Notes: generated by a model not told the origin, from the letters alone. Positions 47,661 to 55,668 are shown, counted from the first letter of the stretch. The stretch: 64,000 bases of DNA from Microbacterium maritypicum (GCF_008868125.1 NZ_WAAQ01000002.1:558001-622000); one strand, 5' to 3'. Made by a program: numbers and translations.

Positions 47661-47936
47661 CTAGATGATCTGTGAGGAGATGACGGTGCCGAAGATCGCG
47701 GTGTTCTGGAACAGGACGAACACATTCTGGTACACCGTCTGCAGCGTACGACCGACGATCACGATGATCCCCGTACGCGGCGCGAGACGCACGGCGAGCA
47801 GAAAAGCGAGCAGGCTGATGACCGTCTTCCCAGACGACACAGCACCGAACCACAGGGCGAGCTTGAACTTCATCGCGTCGACGAGAGAGAGCAGCTGCGC
47901 CGGGGACACCATGCGCTCGAGCTCATCAAGCCTCAT
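47661..47936 (-). pseudogene. Phage terminase large subunit, N-terminal fragment
   Basis: Only 91 residues remain of a protein normally over 400 residues. The ATPase Walker A is intact in ALWFGAVSSGKTVISLLAFL and is followed by IIVIVGRTLQTVYQNVFVLF, typical of terminase motor domains. The frame then ends at TAG, 34 bp before the next gene. All head and tail genes that normally follow are missing, so this is one side of a large deletion. It overlaps the small-subunit gene by 11 bp. Confidence 0.85.
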
Positions 47937-48432
47937 CAGCCGGCGTCTCCGCTCGAAGTCGATCAGCGGCAGCAGCGAACCCGACAGCGAGAGTGTCGAT
48001 CACACCGATCGCCTGCTCGAGCCCACCGTTCTCGCGCTCGACGATGCGAGTCAGCTTGTCGAACGTGATCCCGGCCGTCGTGATGACGTTGCGGCGCACC
48101 TCCACCGGGGCAGAGTCCAGCACGCGCGACTCGAACGTGTTGTCCTTCCCGCCGAAGTTGTACACCTCGTACGGGCCATCAATCACGTCGAGCATGTCCT
48201 CCGACGCGGCGAGCATCTTCTCCGCCAGACGGATCCGCCCAGCAGCGAGGTCGACGGTGTGAGCCGCGACCGCAGCTGCCGTCTTCGACCGATCGAACGA
48301 CAGACCCGCAGCTTTCGCCCACCGCGACACCGTCGAAGCAGCGCACCCGAGCTCGCGGGCGATCGCGTTGCAAGATAACTGCTGGTCGTAGAGCTCCCGA
48401 GCGCGTTCAGCGTCGAATGTTGCTTGCGCCAT
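47926..48432 (-). CDS. Phage terminase small subunit-like DNA-binding protein
   Basis: A 168-residue protein with an N-terminal helix-turn-helix (LSCNAIARELGCAASTVSRW) and a helical C-terminal region. Position just before the terminase large-subunit fragment and the HTH-plus-helices layout fit the small subunit that recognises packaging sites. It is apparently intact, although its partner is not. Confidence 0.75.
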   Translation of the reverse strand: MAQATFDAERARELYDQQLSCNAIARELGCAASTVSRWAKAAGLSFDRSKTAAAVAAHTVDLAAGRIRLAEKMLAASEDMLDVIDGPYEVYNFGGKDNTFESRVLDSAPVEVRRNVITTAGITFDKLTRIVERENGGLEQAIGVIDTLAVGFAAAADRLRAETPADEA

Positions 48433-48537
48433 GACGGATCACCTCGACTCGGGCCTCTTGCCCTGTGCGGTGTCGGCGTTGGGCCGTACGTTGGGGAGAA
48501 GTGCTGAGCATGGGGCTCGGCGAAGAAGGGAACGATC

Positions 48538-48711
48538 GTGGCAGATCGGGAAAGCACCAAAGCCGCGCTGTTCGCGGCGATCGAGGCGGAGCTTGCGGAC
48601 GTGAGCAAACTGAGCGCGCTTGGCTCTCGGGTCAAGGTCGTGCATGACCTTGCCCTGGCCTACCGGTACGCGGCGGGTGGTCCTCAGCCTGGCAGCGGCG
48701 CTGGTGAGTGA
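48538..48711 (+). CDS. Small phage protein
   Basis: A 57-residue frame starting GTG with GAAGGGA eight bases upstream: ADRESTKAALFAAIEAELAD, then VKVVHDLALAYRYAAGG. It is helical and has a hairpin terminator right after it. It opposes the terminase genes, as lysogeny cargo often does. Function unknown. Confidence 0.55.
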   Translation: MADRESTKAALFAAIEAELADVSKLSALGSRVKVVHDLALAYRYAAGGPQPGSGAGE

Positions 48712-48723
48712 TTGACCGCATGG

Positions 48724-48762
48724 GCGAAGCCCCGGTGTCTTCCCTGAGGGCCGGGGCTTCGC
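48724..48762 (+). terminator. Terminator after small phage gene
   Basis: A 12-bp perfect stem GCGAAGCCCCGG / CCGGGGCTTCGC with a 15-base loop. No long U-tract. Confidence 0.75.
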
Positions 48763-48855
48763 TCTGGGCGGAGTGCTCCACCATCTACCTTCTATCGTTG
48801 CGGGTTTCGCGAATTAATGCACGGCCAGATCGGTGGATCTCGGTACGATCGGGGA

Positions 48856-49590
48856 ATGACCAACGCCGCCCAAGAGCTCGCCGACATACTCGATGGTTGG
48901 CGGGTCGTCTCGAAGGGCAATTCGATCCGTACTCTACGCAGCCTGCACGCCGATTCCCCAGATGAGTGGCGAGGGCAGGTCCGCGCATTCGGCCTTCTCC
49001 ATGAGGTGGACAGCTACCTGGCCTCGGCGCAGCTCGGGGGAAGGAACGTCGACCATTACTTGCGCGCCTATCCGCAGTGGGCGAAGGCCCTGGTCGCACC
49101 GGACATGCTGTGGTCCGACGCGGTGACAGGCAGCGCCCGCGGCGTCGTGGACCAGGGGAGCATCGACGTGCTGCGTGCTCTTGGCGACATCATGGATTCG
49201 TCCCAGCTGAGCGTGTCTCTGTCGCCTGAGATGACGATTGATGGCCTCGCAGCAGTGGACGCACTCCTTGAAGCACTATCTGACCCGTCCGTGCATCTCA
49301 GGGAGGCGGAGCGCCGGTACGTGTACGAGCTGATCGCGTCAGTTCGTCGAGTCTTCGAAGAGTCCACCGTGCTCGGCTCAGTTGATCTGCTCGGTCGCGT
49401 ACATGAGCTTCTCGGCGTGATGTCGCTGCTGGCTGAGACGCTCGCGAAAGATCCGCAGACGAGCAAGCTTGCAAAGAAGATCAAGGACGCCGCCCGACGG
49501 ATCGTCCCGTACGCCTCGTTTGGTGCGAAGGTTGGCGCGGGGACGATCGGAGCGGCCGCCGATCTGCTGCAGATCACGACAGGTGGCTGA
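48856..49590 (+). CDS. Prophage cargo protein of unknown function
   Basis: A 244-residue, largely helical protein without signal peptide. Its C-terminal end (ASFGAKVGAGTIGAAADLLQ) could be weakly membrane-active. TACGAT lies six bases before the ATG, giving an autonomous leaderless promoter opposite to the lytic genes. This suggests expression in the lysogen. I do not recognise the family; an abortive-infection or immunity role is possible but untested. Confidence 0.7.
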   Translation: MTNAAQELADILDGWRVVSKGNSIRTLRSLHADSPDEWRGQVRAFGLLHEVDSYLASAQLGGRNVDHYLRAYPQWAKALVAPDMLWSDAVTGSARGVVDQGSIDVLRALGDIMDSSQLSVSLSPEMTIDGLAAVDALLEALSDPSVHLREAERRYVYELIASVRRVFEESTVLGSVDLLGRVHELLGVMSLLAETLAKDPQTSKLAKKIKDAARRIVPYASFGAKVGAGTIGAAADLLQITTGG

Positions 49591-49836
49591 CTAACGGGTT
49601 CGAGCGGTGCGGCGGGGCCTACCCCTCCTTACCGAGGGCTCAATGCGAAGGACGGCCTTCGACATCACCTGAGTGACGCCTTCCGTGTTCGTGCGGGTGG
49701 CAAGCCTGCCGGCATCGATCCACCGGTACACCTGGGACACGTGGCGGCCGATCAGCACGGCGGCTTCCTTCGCGGTCACCCACTCCTTCGGCTCAGGCAA
49801 CTCCGCTCCTCCCTGCTGTTCCGAAGCGGTTCGCAT
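49591..49836 (-). CDS. Excisionase/MerR-like HTH protein
   Basis: An 81-residue protein with a winged-helix DNA-binding motif (WVTAKEAAVLIGRHVSQVYR followed by WIDAGRLATR), then a basic tail. This is the layout of phage excisionases and small AlpA/MerR-type regulators. With the integrase broken it could only act as a regulator or with an integrase supplied in trans. It abuts the end of the cargo gene to its left. Confidence 0.72.
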   Translation of the reverse strand: MRTASEQQGGAELPEPKEWVTAKEAAVLIGRHVSQVYRWIDAGRLATRTNTEGVTQVMSKAVLRIEPSVRRGRPRRTARTR

Positions 49837-49914
49837 GGTTCATGCGCACAGCGGCGTCGTACATCAACTGGCCATCCTTCTTGGTCGAGCGCGTGTTTGT
49901 GGTTGGGTTCTCTC

Positions 49915-50769
49915 ATGTGGGATTCCGTGATTGCTGCCGGTTCTAGTGGGACGTCTGGTGGCGGATGGTGGGACATGTCGTCGTTTTGGCCGGACATGAT
50001 TGTCGGTGCCGGAACTGGTCTCATGATTGGAGTTCTTCTCTCCGCATTTGAGTGGTGGCGTGGTAGTCGTTCCCGGCGAACGGCGCTATCGGATCAGCAG
50101 ACCCGGGCCGCGGAGACCGCAGCTCAGTTGTTGAGTCCGTCTTTCGTTTACGCCGGGGTCGGAGCAGATTCGCTTGTTCCGGCGGGCAGCCGGATGGAGT
50201 CGGTGAGTTCCCTAGTCAGCGGGGTGCCTAGCGGTGTTGGGTCGCGGCTCGTTCCAGGGTTCGAGATCTTGAGCGAGCTCTCTCGCACTCATTTGCTATT
50301 GAAAGCGACGGTCGAGAACCTCGCGACGAGGGTGGCCGAGTACGAGCGTGGAGCGCCAACAGGCAGGGTGGCCGCTGGCCTGTACGACGCCATCAGGAGC
50401 GCCATACAAACAGGTGACGGGTACTTCATGGCGTGGTGGGACAGTGGTTCCACACCGCCGGCGGATCTCGCTCCTGTCGCGGCGAAGCTCGAGATGGACT
50501 TCGAGTTTCGGGAGGACGTGAGTCAATACCTTCACAACCGCCGGTTGCTTGATCATGGCCGCGAGGGGTTCCTGATGGCCTGGGGCGGAACAGGCGCGAG
50601 GGCGCACCTGGCGACCATGCTCTGGCTCGGCAACATGGTGGACGGGAAGCACCATTGGCCGAACAACCTGATCGAGGAACGTCGTCTGCGGAAAGCCCAG
50701 AAGGTCGCTGCGGCCGAGGCTGAGCGCGAGGCGATTGAATACGTGTCTGGCGTCCGAGGGGGCTGCTAA
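49915..50769 (+). CDS. Prophage membrane-anchored cargo protein
   Basis: A 284-residue protein with one N-terminal helix (about residues 27-45, DMIVGAGTGLMIGVLLSAFE) and a soluble domain of about 240 residues. The latter contains GDGYFMAWWDSGSTPP and a basic helical end. No ribosome site is clear before the ATG at 49915; 49975 is an alternative. It is oriented against the lytic genes, like the other cargo. Family not recognised. Confidence 0.62.
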   Translation: MWDSVIAAGSSGTSGGGWWDMSSFWPDMIVGAGTGLMIGVLLSAFEWWRGSRSRRTALSDQQTRAAETAAQLLSPSFVYAGVGADSLVPAGSRMESVSSLVSGVPSGVGSRLVPGFEILSELSRTHLLLKATVENLATRVAEYERGAPTGRVAAGLYDAIRSAIQTGDGYFMAWWDSGSTPPADLAPVAAKLEMDFEFREDVSQYLHNRRLLDHGREGFLMAWGGTGARAHLATMLWLGNMVDGKHHWPNNLIEERRLRKAQKVAAAEAEREAIEYVSGVRGGC

Positions 50770-50793
50770 CCCGCACTTCTCGAGGATGGTTGG

Positions 50794-51411
50794 TCATGAT
50801 GCGTGCTCCAGTTCTTCGTATTCGTCTTGGTTCAGCACATGCCGGCACTCGTCGTTCGAGCACTTCACGGTCACATGGCCCTCGAACCAGGCGGGCGGGT
50901 GCCAGATCATCTGCTGCTGGCTTTCGGGGCACCGGACCCGGCGGACTCGGTGGGGGCGTTCTTCGACCTCGTGGGACCGGTAGGCGCGTTCGGCGGCTGC
51001 CGCGAACTGGATCGCGTCGCCGGCGCCCGCCTCGGTCTGTACCCACATTTCGGCGGTGCGACCGCGGCGGAAGCCGAGGAAGCCGTAGCACTCGTCGAGG
51101 GCGAGGTAGACGCCTGTGAGGTTCACGTGACCGTCGGCAGTGGTGCGTACCCCGGCGTTGTCGCGCTGGACGGCCTTCGTCAGACCGAGGCGACCGGCAC
51201 GGATCGCGAACTCCGACCAGCGGGCGAGCGCATGCTCGACGCGGTCGAAGTGCGACGCGCACAGGAACCCGCGCTCCGCCTGCCGAGGGAAACACCCGCG
51301 GCAGTCGTCGTTCTGGCACGTATCGAGGTGCACGTCGGACTGCTTGCACGGTGCGACCGAGGGGACGCCGGGCCAGGCGGCGACGCAGAGGATCTGGTTC
51401 AGCACAGGCAT
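50794..51411 (-). CDS. Phage zinc-finger-like protein
   Basis: A 205-residue protein with a Cys-rich N-terminus (VAPCKQSDVHLDTCQNDDCR, then GFLCASHFDRVEHAL) and a C-terminal pair of motifs (CPESQQQ, CSNDECRHV), suggesting zinc binding. In the direction of transcription it follows a smaller Cys-rich gene. Function unknown; typical of the early region of actinophages. Confidence 0.62.
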   Translation of the reverse strand: MPVLNQILCVAAWPGVPSVAPCKQSDVHLDTCQNDDCRGCFPRQAERGFLCASHFDRVEHALARWSEFAIRAGRLGLTKAVQRDNAGVRTTADGHVNLTGVYLALDECYGFLGFRRGRTAEMWVQTEAGAGDAIQFAAAAERAYRSHEVEERPHRVRRVRCPESQQQMIWHPPAWFEGHVTVKCSNDECRHVLNQDEYEELEHAS

Positions 51412-51599
51412 GCTCCGTTCAGTGCGATGGTCGTCCAGCACGTCGTGCAGACGGGCCGGGGTTCAGGGTCGTCCTCGTCGGACGGCTGGCAGTGGCCGTG
51501 GGCGAGTACGTTCTCGACGTACTCGACCTCGTCGCCCTCGTGGATACGGTCGCCGCAGTCGTTCCCGCAGACGCCGTTGTACTTCGCCCGGAATGTCAC
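51399..51599 (-). CDS. Small phage Cys-rich protein
   Basis: A 66-residue protein (TFRAKYNGVCGNDCGDRIHE, then CTTCWTTIALNGACLC) with two CxxC-type pairs. The GTG at 51599 is chosen for GAGG eight bases upstream; an ATG at 51740 would add unlikely residues. It overlaps the next gene by 13 bp. Confidence 0.55.
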   Translation of the reverse strand: MTFRAKYNGVCGNDCGDRIHEGDEVEYVENVLAHGHCQPSDEDDPEPRPVCTTCWTTIALNGACLC

Positions 51600-51677
51600 G
51601 CCACACCTCGCGACTTTGGGCAGCCCGCATAGAGGGACCAGCTGGGTGACCGTCGCCTCAGAGAAAGCAGGACCCTC

Positions 51678-51836
51678 ATGGAACCGAAGAGACAGCTCAC
51701 GAACGGCCAGGCCTTCCTCGCCGCCGTGGTGACCGGGCATGCCGCAACGCTCGCTGCGTTCGGCGTGCTAGCCAAGCTCGGGACGCTGAACCCGATGGTG
51801 GTCGAGGCCTTCCTCCGCGCCTTTGGGCTGTTGTAG
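51678..51836 (+). CDS. Possible small plus-strand phage protein
   Basis: A 52-residue frame (EPKRQLTNGQAFLAAVVTGH) with a hydrophobic middle, lying in the gap between two minus-strand genes. It could be coding or chance; no family recognised. Confidence 0.35.
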   Translation: MEPKRQLTNGQAFLAAVVTGHAATLAAFGVLAKLGTLNPMVVEAFLRAFGLL

Positions 51837-51848
51837 CGGAAGGGGCGC

Positions 51849-52337
51849 TCAGAACGGTGTGCCATCGCCGACCCCTCCCGCCGCTGCCCACGCGTCCGTC
51901 TGAGCGCCTGGCCTCTGCCACGGCTCCTCCGATGTCGCCGGGGTCGCGTTCGCGCCCTGAGCCCCACCGGACGCGGCGGCGCGGGTGACGTGCGCGGTCG
52001 CGTACCGGAGCGAGGGGCCGATCTCGTCGACCTCCAGCTCGATCGCGGTGCGCTGGTTGCCCTCGCGGTCCTGGTAGGAGCGCTGACGCAGACGGCCCTG
52101 CGCGATGACGCGCATGCCCTTCGTCAGCGAACCCGCCACGTGCTCGGCGAACTCGCGCCAGACGGATGCGCGGAGGAACAGCGCGTCGCCGTCCTTCCAC
52201 TCATTCGCGGCACGGTCGAAGTTCCGAGGCGTCGATGCGATGGTGAAGTTCGCCACCGGCAGCCCGTTCTGCGTGTAGCTCAGCTCGGGATCCGCCGTCA
52301 GGTTTCCCGCCACGGTGATCACGGTCTCGCCGGCCAT
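51849..52337 (-). CDS. ssb: Phage single-stranded DNA-binding protein
   Basis: A 162-residue SSB with an OB fold over residues 1-110. Conserved parts are [29 protein letters not shown] and [21 protein letters not shown] disordered Ala/Gly/Thr linker and a short acidic-aromatic tip (DGTPF) follow, a weakened version of the usual DDDIPF end. It coats single strands during phage DNA replication. It lies in the minus-strand early gene run, immediately before a small gene sharing one base. Confidence 0.93.
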   Translation of the reverse strand: MAGETVITVAGNLTADPELSYTQNGLPVANFTIASTPRNFDRAANEWKDGDALFLRASVWREFAEHVAGSLTKGMRVIAQGRLRQRSYQDREGNQRTAIELEVDEIGPSLRYATAHVTRAAASGGAQGANATPATSEEPWQRPGAQTDAWAAAGGVGDGTPF

Positions 52338-52537
52338 CAGCGCTTCTCACCCGTCATCGGCTCGACGTGCACCCGGATCGCGGCGCGCTCGAAGAAGTCG
52401 TGCGGCAGCTCAATCTCGAGCGGCATGACAACGTCGCCGTCGCGAGTCGCCGCGTCCCGGGTCTTCGCGAGCTTCACGACCGAGAACCCGCTCCACCCCG
52501 CCTTCCTCAGATGCAGGTACACCGTCTTGGTGCTCAT
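52337..52537 (-). CDS. Phage hypothetical protein
   Basis: A 66-residue basic protein ([20 protein letters not shown]) with GGAAGGAC upstream of the ATG. It sits one base from the SSB start, in the early operon. Function unknown. Confidence 0.6.
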   Translation of the reverse strand: MSTKTVYLHLRKAGWSGFSVVKLAKTRDAATRDGDVVMPLEIELPHDFFERAAIRVHVEPMTGEKR

Positions 52538-52875
52538 GATGCTGTCCTTCCTGCGCGATCGCGCATGTTCTGTTCTCTGACTTCGGTTGCGTACTTCGCC
52601 GCCCAAGTGCGGGCGGTGTGCTCGGAGATCCCGAGGTGTCGGCTGATCTCGGCCCACGACTGGTTGAAGCGACGGCCAGCGCTGATCTCCTCGCCGGCGC
52701 GGGTGGTGTACCCGCTGCGGCGACCCGAGTTCGGGCGTGCGCCGCCATGCTTCGGCGGGGTGAGCGTCTGGGCGATGCGCTCGGCGATCGTGATGCCCCG
52801 GGCCTCCGCCTCGGCGTTCAGGCGCCGGTAGTCCTCGAGGGGGACGTTCACCCTCACGGGCAGATAGCCGTCCAT
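52534..52875 (-). CDS. Phage HTH DNA-binding protein
   Basis: A 113-residue protein. The N-terminus (LPVRVNVPLEDYRRLNAEAE) looks like a ribbon-helix-helix segment. The C-terminus holds a clear helix-turn-helix (SWAEISRHLGISEHTARTWA). Either could bind DNA, so a regulator or a terminase-like adaptor is possible. The ATG at 52875 follows GAGGTGG; a GTG three bases earlier is possible. Confidence 0.62.
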   Translation of the reverse strand: MDGYLPVRVNVPLEDYRRLNAEAEARGITIAERIAQTLTPPKHGGARPNSGRRSGYTTRAGEEISAGRRFNQSWAEISRHLGISEHTARTWAAKYATEVREQNMRDRAGRTAS

Positions 52876-53063
52876 CACGCCACCTCGAATCGATCGATCA
52901 GACCCTTATCCACAGCCCCCGACGCATCAGGAACAGAAGGAACTTCATCGGGGTCTTGGTAGCTCTCTCGTTCCGTCTCGTACCGTCCCGTTTCGTAGCA
53001 TTCGGCCACGCCATTGGGGTGGGCCATAGGCCAGGCCATAGGGGTAGGCCATGCGTGCGCCAT
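52875..53063 (-). CDS. Small phage protein with Met-Ala-Trp-Pro repeats
   Basis: A 62-residue protein whose first 20 residues are a short repeat (AHAWPTPMAWPMAHPNG), encoded by a tandem GGCCATAGGGG-like DNA repeat, followed by an acidic tail. Overlapping start and stop codons with both neighbours support it as part of the operon. Function unknown. Confidence 0.5.
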   Translation of the reverse strand: MAHAWPTPMAWPMAHPNGVAECYETGRYETERESYQDPDEVPSVPDASGAVDKGLIDRFEVA

Positions 53064-53434
53064 CACGATTCCTTCCCCCAACGCGCCGCAGCGCCCTTCT
53101 TTCCGGCCTCCGACAGTTGCTCCCTGAGCTGATCAGTCATCGCCCGCGACGGCTGATGCGTCTCGTAGCCCGCGATCTGCCACCCCTTCTCAGTGAGCTC
53201 AAAGAACCCCGCCTCGACCAGAAGTCGTGCGTGAGCGGGTGTGCCGTGGACCTGTTTCAGTGCGGCGCGAGTGATTTCTCCGTCCGTTCCGTGCCCGCCG
53301 GCGTACCCGATCGCGAACTTCCACACCGCAATCGCTGCAAGCGCACGCTGCCCGTGCTCCTCGATGAAGTCGAGGATCTTCGGGTTCTCGTGGGTGTCGG
53401 TATCCATCCGCACCCACGGCAATCCGGTAGCCAT
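53063..53434 (-). CDS. Phage replication-initiator-like winged-helix protein
   Basis: A 123-residue protein (GLPWVRMDTDTHENPKILDF, LAAIAVWKFAIGYAGGHGTD, and a basic end with KKGAAARWGKES). It resembles the N-terminal domain of phage replisome-organiser or DnaD-like proteins. It is shorter than full initiators, so the C-terminal domain may be absent. It is coupled to the HNH gene upstream. Confidence 0.6.
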   Translation of the reverse strand: MATGLPWVRMDTDTHENPKILDFIEEHGQRALAAIAVWKFAIGYAGGHGTDGEITRAALKQVHGTPAHARLLVEAGFFELTEKGWQIAGYETHQPSRAMTDQLREQLSEAGKKGAAARWGKES

Positions 53435-53838
53435 CAGGTCCCCTCTTCCAGCGCGGTCCCGCGCATCAACATGTCCGCGACCGTCTCGGTGATCTCCGAC
53501 CACCAACGGCCCTCAGAATCGGGGGCGTCGTAATAGAGCACCCACGATCGGACGTCCTCACGCCATGCCGGCCAGAACCCCCAGTCCGCCCAGCGGGGGA
53601 CCGCGAAGCCTTCGAGGATCGCAGCCGACGGGTTCTCCGTCTTCCACTGGTGGCAGGCGGGGCACAGTCCCTGCAGGTTCGAGACGACCGTGTTCCCCGA
53701 CTGGCGGTTCTGACGGTGATCGCGCTGCACCCCGTATGCGAGACACCGCGTGCAGCGGTTCTGATCGCGGAACGTCATTGCCTCATAGGCGCGCTTCTCG
53801 TCCGCCGGGGACGGCTTCGGGATCTTCGGCCCGATCAT
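53434..53838 (-). CDS. Phage HNH endonuclease
   Basis: A 134-residue nuclease with paired cysteines in NRCTRCLAYGVQRDHRQNRQ, the histidine of the ββα-metal fold within it, the Asn in SNLQGLCPACHQWKTEN, and a C-terminal extension. Phage HNH enzymes nick DNA during packaging or replication. AGAGGAGAAG precedes the ATG. It is intact. Confidence 0.82.
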   Translation of the reverse strand: MIGPKIPKPSPADEKRAYEAMTFRDQNRCTRCLAYGVQRDHRQNRQSGNTVVSNLQGLCPACHQWKTENPSAAILEGFAVPRWADWGFWPAWREDVRSWVLYYDAPDSEGRWWSEITETVADMLMRGTALEEGT

Positions 53839-53975
53839 CGCTTCTCCTCTCTGTGGCAGGTGCACGCCCTCTTCCGGGCGCACATGTACGGGGTCTTGCA
53901 GCACGACGGACGGCAGGGCTTCCTGATCTCGTGCGGCTGGGTGTCGGGGGAGGCGCCCGGGGGCAGGTTCTTCAT
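53835..53975 (-). CDS. Small Cys-rich phage protein
   Basis: A 46-residue frame with six cysteines (CRPSCCKTPYMCARKRACTC) in its C-terminal half, start and stop overlapping its neighbours by four bases. Probably a small zinc-binding protein; function unknown. Confidence 0.55.
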   Translation of the reverse strand: MKNLPPGASPDTQPHEIRKPCRPSCCKTPYMCARKRACTCHREEKR

Positions 53976-54226
53976 GACCGCTTCCCCTTCTTCGCCGGGT
54001 TGAAGTCGCCGCGGCGCTGCCGGTGCGATTCGGACGTCTTCGAGCACAGGCCGAACGCGTCCAGGCGGTTCACGACCTGCCCGCACAGGCGGCATTGCGG
54101 CTTGCCCTCATGGACCATGTCGACGATGCGGAGCCGCTCGAGCGTCACCTCACGGTTCGGCACCCACACCTTCTCCTCGGCGGCCGCGAGAGAACGGGCG
54201 ATGTTCGCCTCGAGCGTCGCGATCAT
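53972..54226 (-). CDS. Phage zinc-finger-like protein
   Basis: An 84-residue protein with an N-terminal helix and a CRLCGQVVNRLDAFGLCSKT motif suggesting a single zinc site, then a basic tail. Part of the overlapping early operon; function unknown. Confidence 0.6.
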   Translation of the reverse strand: MIATLEANIARSLAAAEEKVWVPNREVTLERLRIVDMVHEGKPQCRLCGQVVNRLDAFGLCSKTSESHRQRRGDFNPAKKGKRS

Positions 54227-54525
54227 GCCGCGTCCTCCATGAGCTCGGCCTCGCGCTGCGCCTGCCACTGCTTCTCGAACTTCTCGAACGTCACCCTCGG
54301 GTGCGACTGCCAGTGCTCGACGAGCTCCTCCGAGGCGTAAGCGAGCGCGCGGCGCTCGTTTCCCATGAACAGCGAGAACGGGTCGATGCCCTTCTGCCGG
54401 CCGCGAGCGTTCAGCATCGCGCCATTCGTCGCCGCCTCCGCAGCCTCGTACTGTGCATAGAGCGTGTCGTCGTACTCGGCGCGACACTCCCGCCACGCGT
54501 TGAACGCCTCGCTGATGATGCTCAT
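54223..54525 (-). CDS. Phage hypothetical helical protein
   Basis: A 100-residue helical, charged protein (MSIISEAFNAWRECRAEYDD). It overlaps both neighbouring genes by four bases. Function unknown. Confidence 0.6.
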   Translation of the reverse strand: MSIISEAFNAWRECRAEYDDTLYAQYEAAEAATNGAMLNARGRQKGIDPFSLFMGNERRALAYASEELVEHWQSHPRVTFEKFEKQWQAQREAELMEDAA

Positions 54526-54836
54526 TGCGTCACTTCCATGCGGACGGCATGGATCTTCTCGAACGGCGCCCGATCGACCCAGGAGTAGTCGGTCTTCACT
54601 GAGACGTTGGCCTTGTTGACACGGACTACCGTCCGCCACTGGAAGCCGTCGTGGATGAAAGCGGCTCCGACGACGTCCTCGCGCGTGAACCTGCGACGAG
54701 CGGTCTCCCGCGCAGCGTGCTCGCGCTTGGACGCTTCGAACTCCGCAGCACGCTCTGCCTTCACCGCGGCGACCGCGGCGTCGACCGTGCGCTCCGGCTC
54801 GGCAGCGCGGCGTCGGAACGCCTGCACGCCGCTCAT
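54522..54836 (-). CDS. Phage hypothetical protein, first gene of the minus-strand early run
   Basis: A 104-residue protein with a long basic/acidic helix (residues 10-55) and a beta-like end (GAAFIHDGFQWRTVVRVNKA). It is the 5'-most gene of the tightly overlapping minus-strand series that runs to the HNH gene. It diverges from the plus-strand quartet across a duplicated control region. Confidence 0.6.
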   Translation of the reverse strand: MSGVQAFRRRAAEPERTVDAAVAAVKAERAAEFEASKREHAARETARRRFTREDVVGAAFIHDGFQWRTVVRVNKANVSVKTDYSWVDRAPFEKIHAVRMEVTQ

Positions 54837-54862
54837 CCGGTGACCCCCGATAGAGTGCGGGC
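54831..54862. promoter_or_regulatory. Divergent control region, copy 1 (start-associated motif)
   Basis: It contains the 12-mer CGATAGAGTGCG (54848-54859) just before the ATG at 54863. TAGAGT reads as a -10 element exactly six bases from the start. The segment from GCTCAT onward is repeated at 55103-55134. Confidence 0.75.
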
Positions 54863-55060
54863 ATGACGACGAACGAGAAACATGACTACTATCTGGCCCG
54901 CGAGCAGCAGGCAAGCGTCGAGGGGTTCGACGTGACCGCCCATCTGTATGCGAGCCTGAAAGTTCTGGCAACCAACGGCGCCCCGGACCCGATCACCGCA
55001 ATCGAGCAGATCGCCGATGCAATCGAGAAGCTCGAAGCGCGACTCAACGCCGCATCCTGA
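54863..55060 (+). CDS. Small phage protein (quartet gene 1)
   Basis: A 65-residue acidic helical protein (HDYYLAREQQASVEGFDVTA; end IEKLEARLNAAS). It has its own start-associated motif and no ribosome site, consistent with leaderless translation. Function unknown. Confidence 0.6.
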   Translation: MTTNEKHDYYLAREQQASVEGFDVTAHLYASLKVLATNGAPDPITAIEQIADAIEKLEARLNAAS

Positions 55061-55102
55061 GAGACCGCCTCGTCCGCAACGGGACGCGCTAGAGACGCGC
55101 GC

Positions 55103-55134
55103 GCTCATCGGGTCACCCTCGATAGAGTGCGGGG
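55103..55134. promoter_or_regulatory. Divergent control region, copy 2 (start-associated motif)
   Basis: Repeat of the copy 1 segment, with the same 17-base spacing between GCTCAT and CGATAGAGTGCG (55120-55131). It sits just before the ATG at 55135. Confidence 0.72.
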
Positions 55135-55629
55135 ATGAACTCTGGGTGGGCCGTCATTCTCGGCGCTGTGATCGCGTTGATCGGATCCTCTATTGTTCCC
55201 TGGGTTCGGGACGCACTCGAGGGCCAGCGCGCGCGGGCCAGAGCCGCAACAGTCCGACGCCATGATGCTGTCGTGAGCCTCCTGGAGGCGAACAGCGCGC
55301 TTGGGTTCGCCTTCGCGATCCAGGACAATGACCGGACGCTTGCCGCCGTGCAAGCGCGGTCGCGCGCTGCGGTGCAGCTCTTGCTTGAACTTCCACCACA
55401 TGAGCGGGTGATCCTCAGCAATGTCATCGACAACACGGCGCCAGTTCCGCTGGCCACTACGGATGGAGTACCGCCCGCCGTAAAGATCCGTGCGCTGCAG
55501 GCCGTTTTGCTCGAATGGGCGCGCGAGGAGATCAGCGCGAACGATCTCCCCAGGAAGTACGCGGAGGCGGTTCGTTCGGAACGCGAGCTGCTCACCAAGA
55601 CAACTGACGCTGGTACAGACGACCGTTAG
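55135..55629 (+). CDS. Membrane-anchored phage protein (quartet gene 2)
   Basis: A 164-residue protein with one N-terminal helix (SGWAVILGAVIALIGSSIVP) and a helical soluble part. The topology suits a membrane-localised immunity or exclusion factor, but nothing in the sequence proves it. Start set by the shared motif. Confidence 0.6.
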   Translation: MNSGWAVILGAVIALIGSSIVPWVRDALEGQRARARAATVRRHDAVVSLLEANSALGFAFAIQDNDRTLAAVQARSRAAVQLLLELPPHERVILSNVIDNTAPVPLATTDGVPPAVKIRALQAVLLEWAREEISANDLPRKYAEAVRSERELLTKTTDAGTDDR

Positions 55630-55668
55630 CGGTGCACTCCAGATCGGCAAGCTCGCGATGCCGCACAC

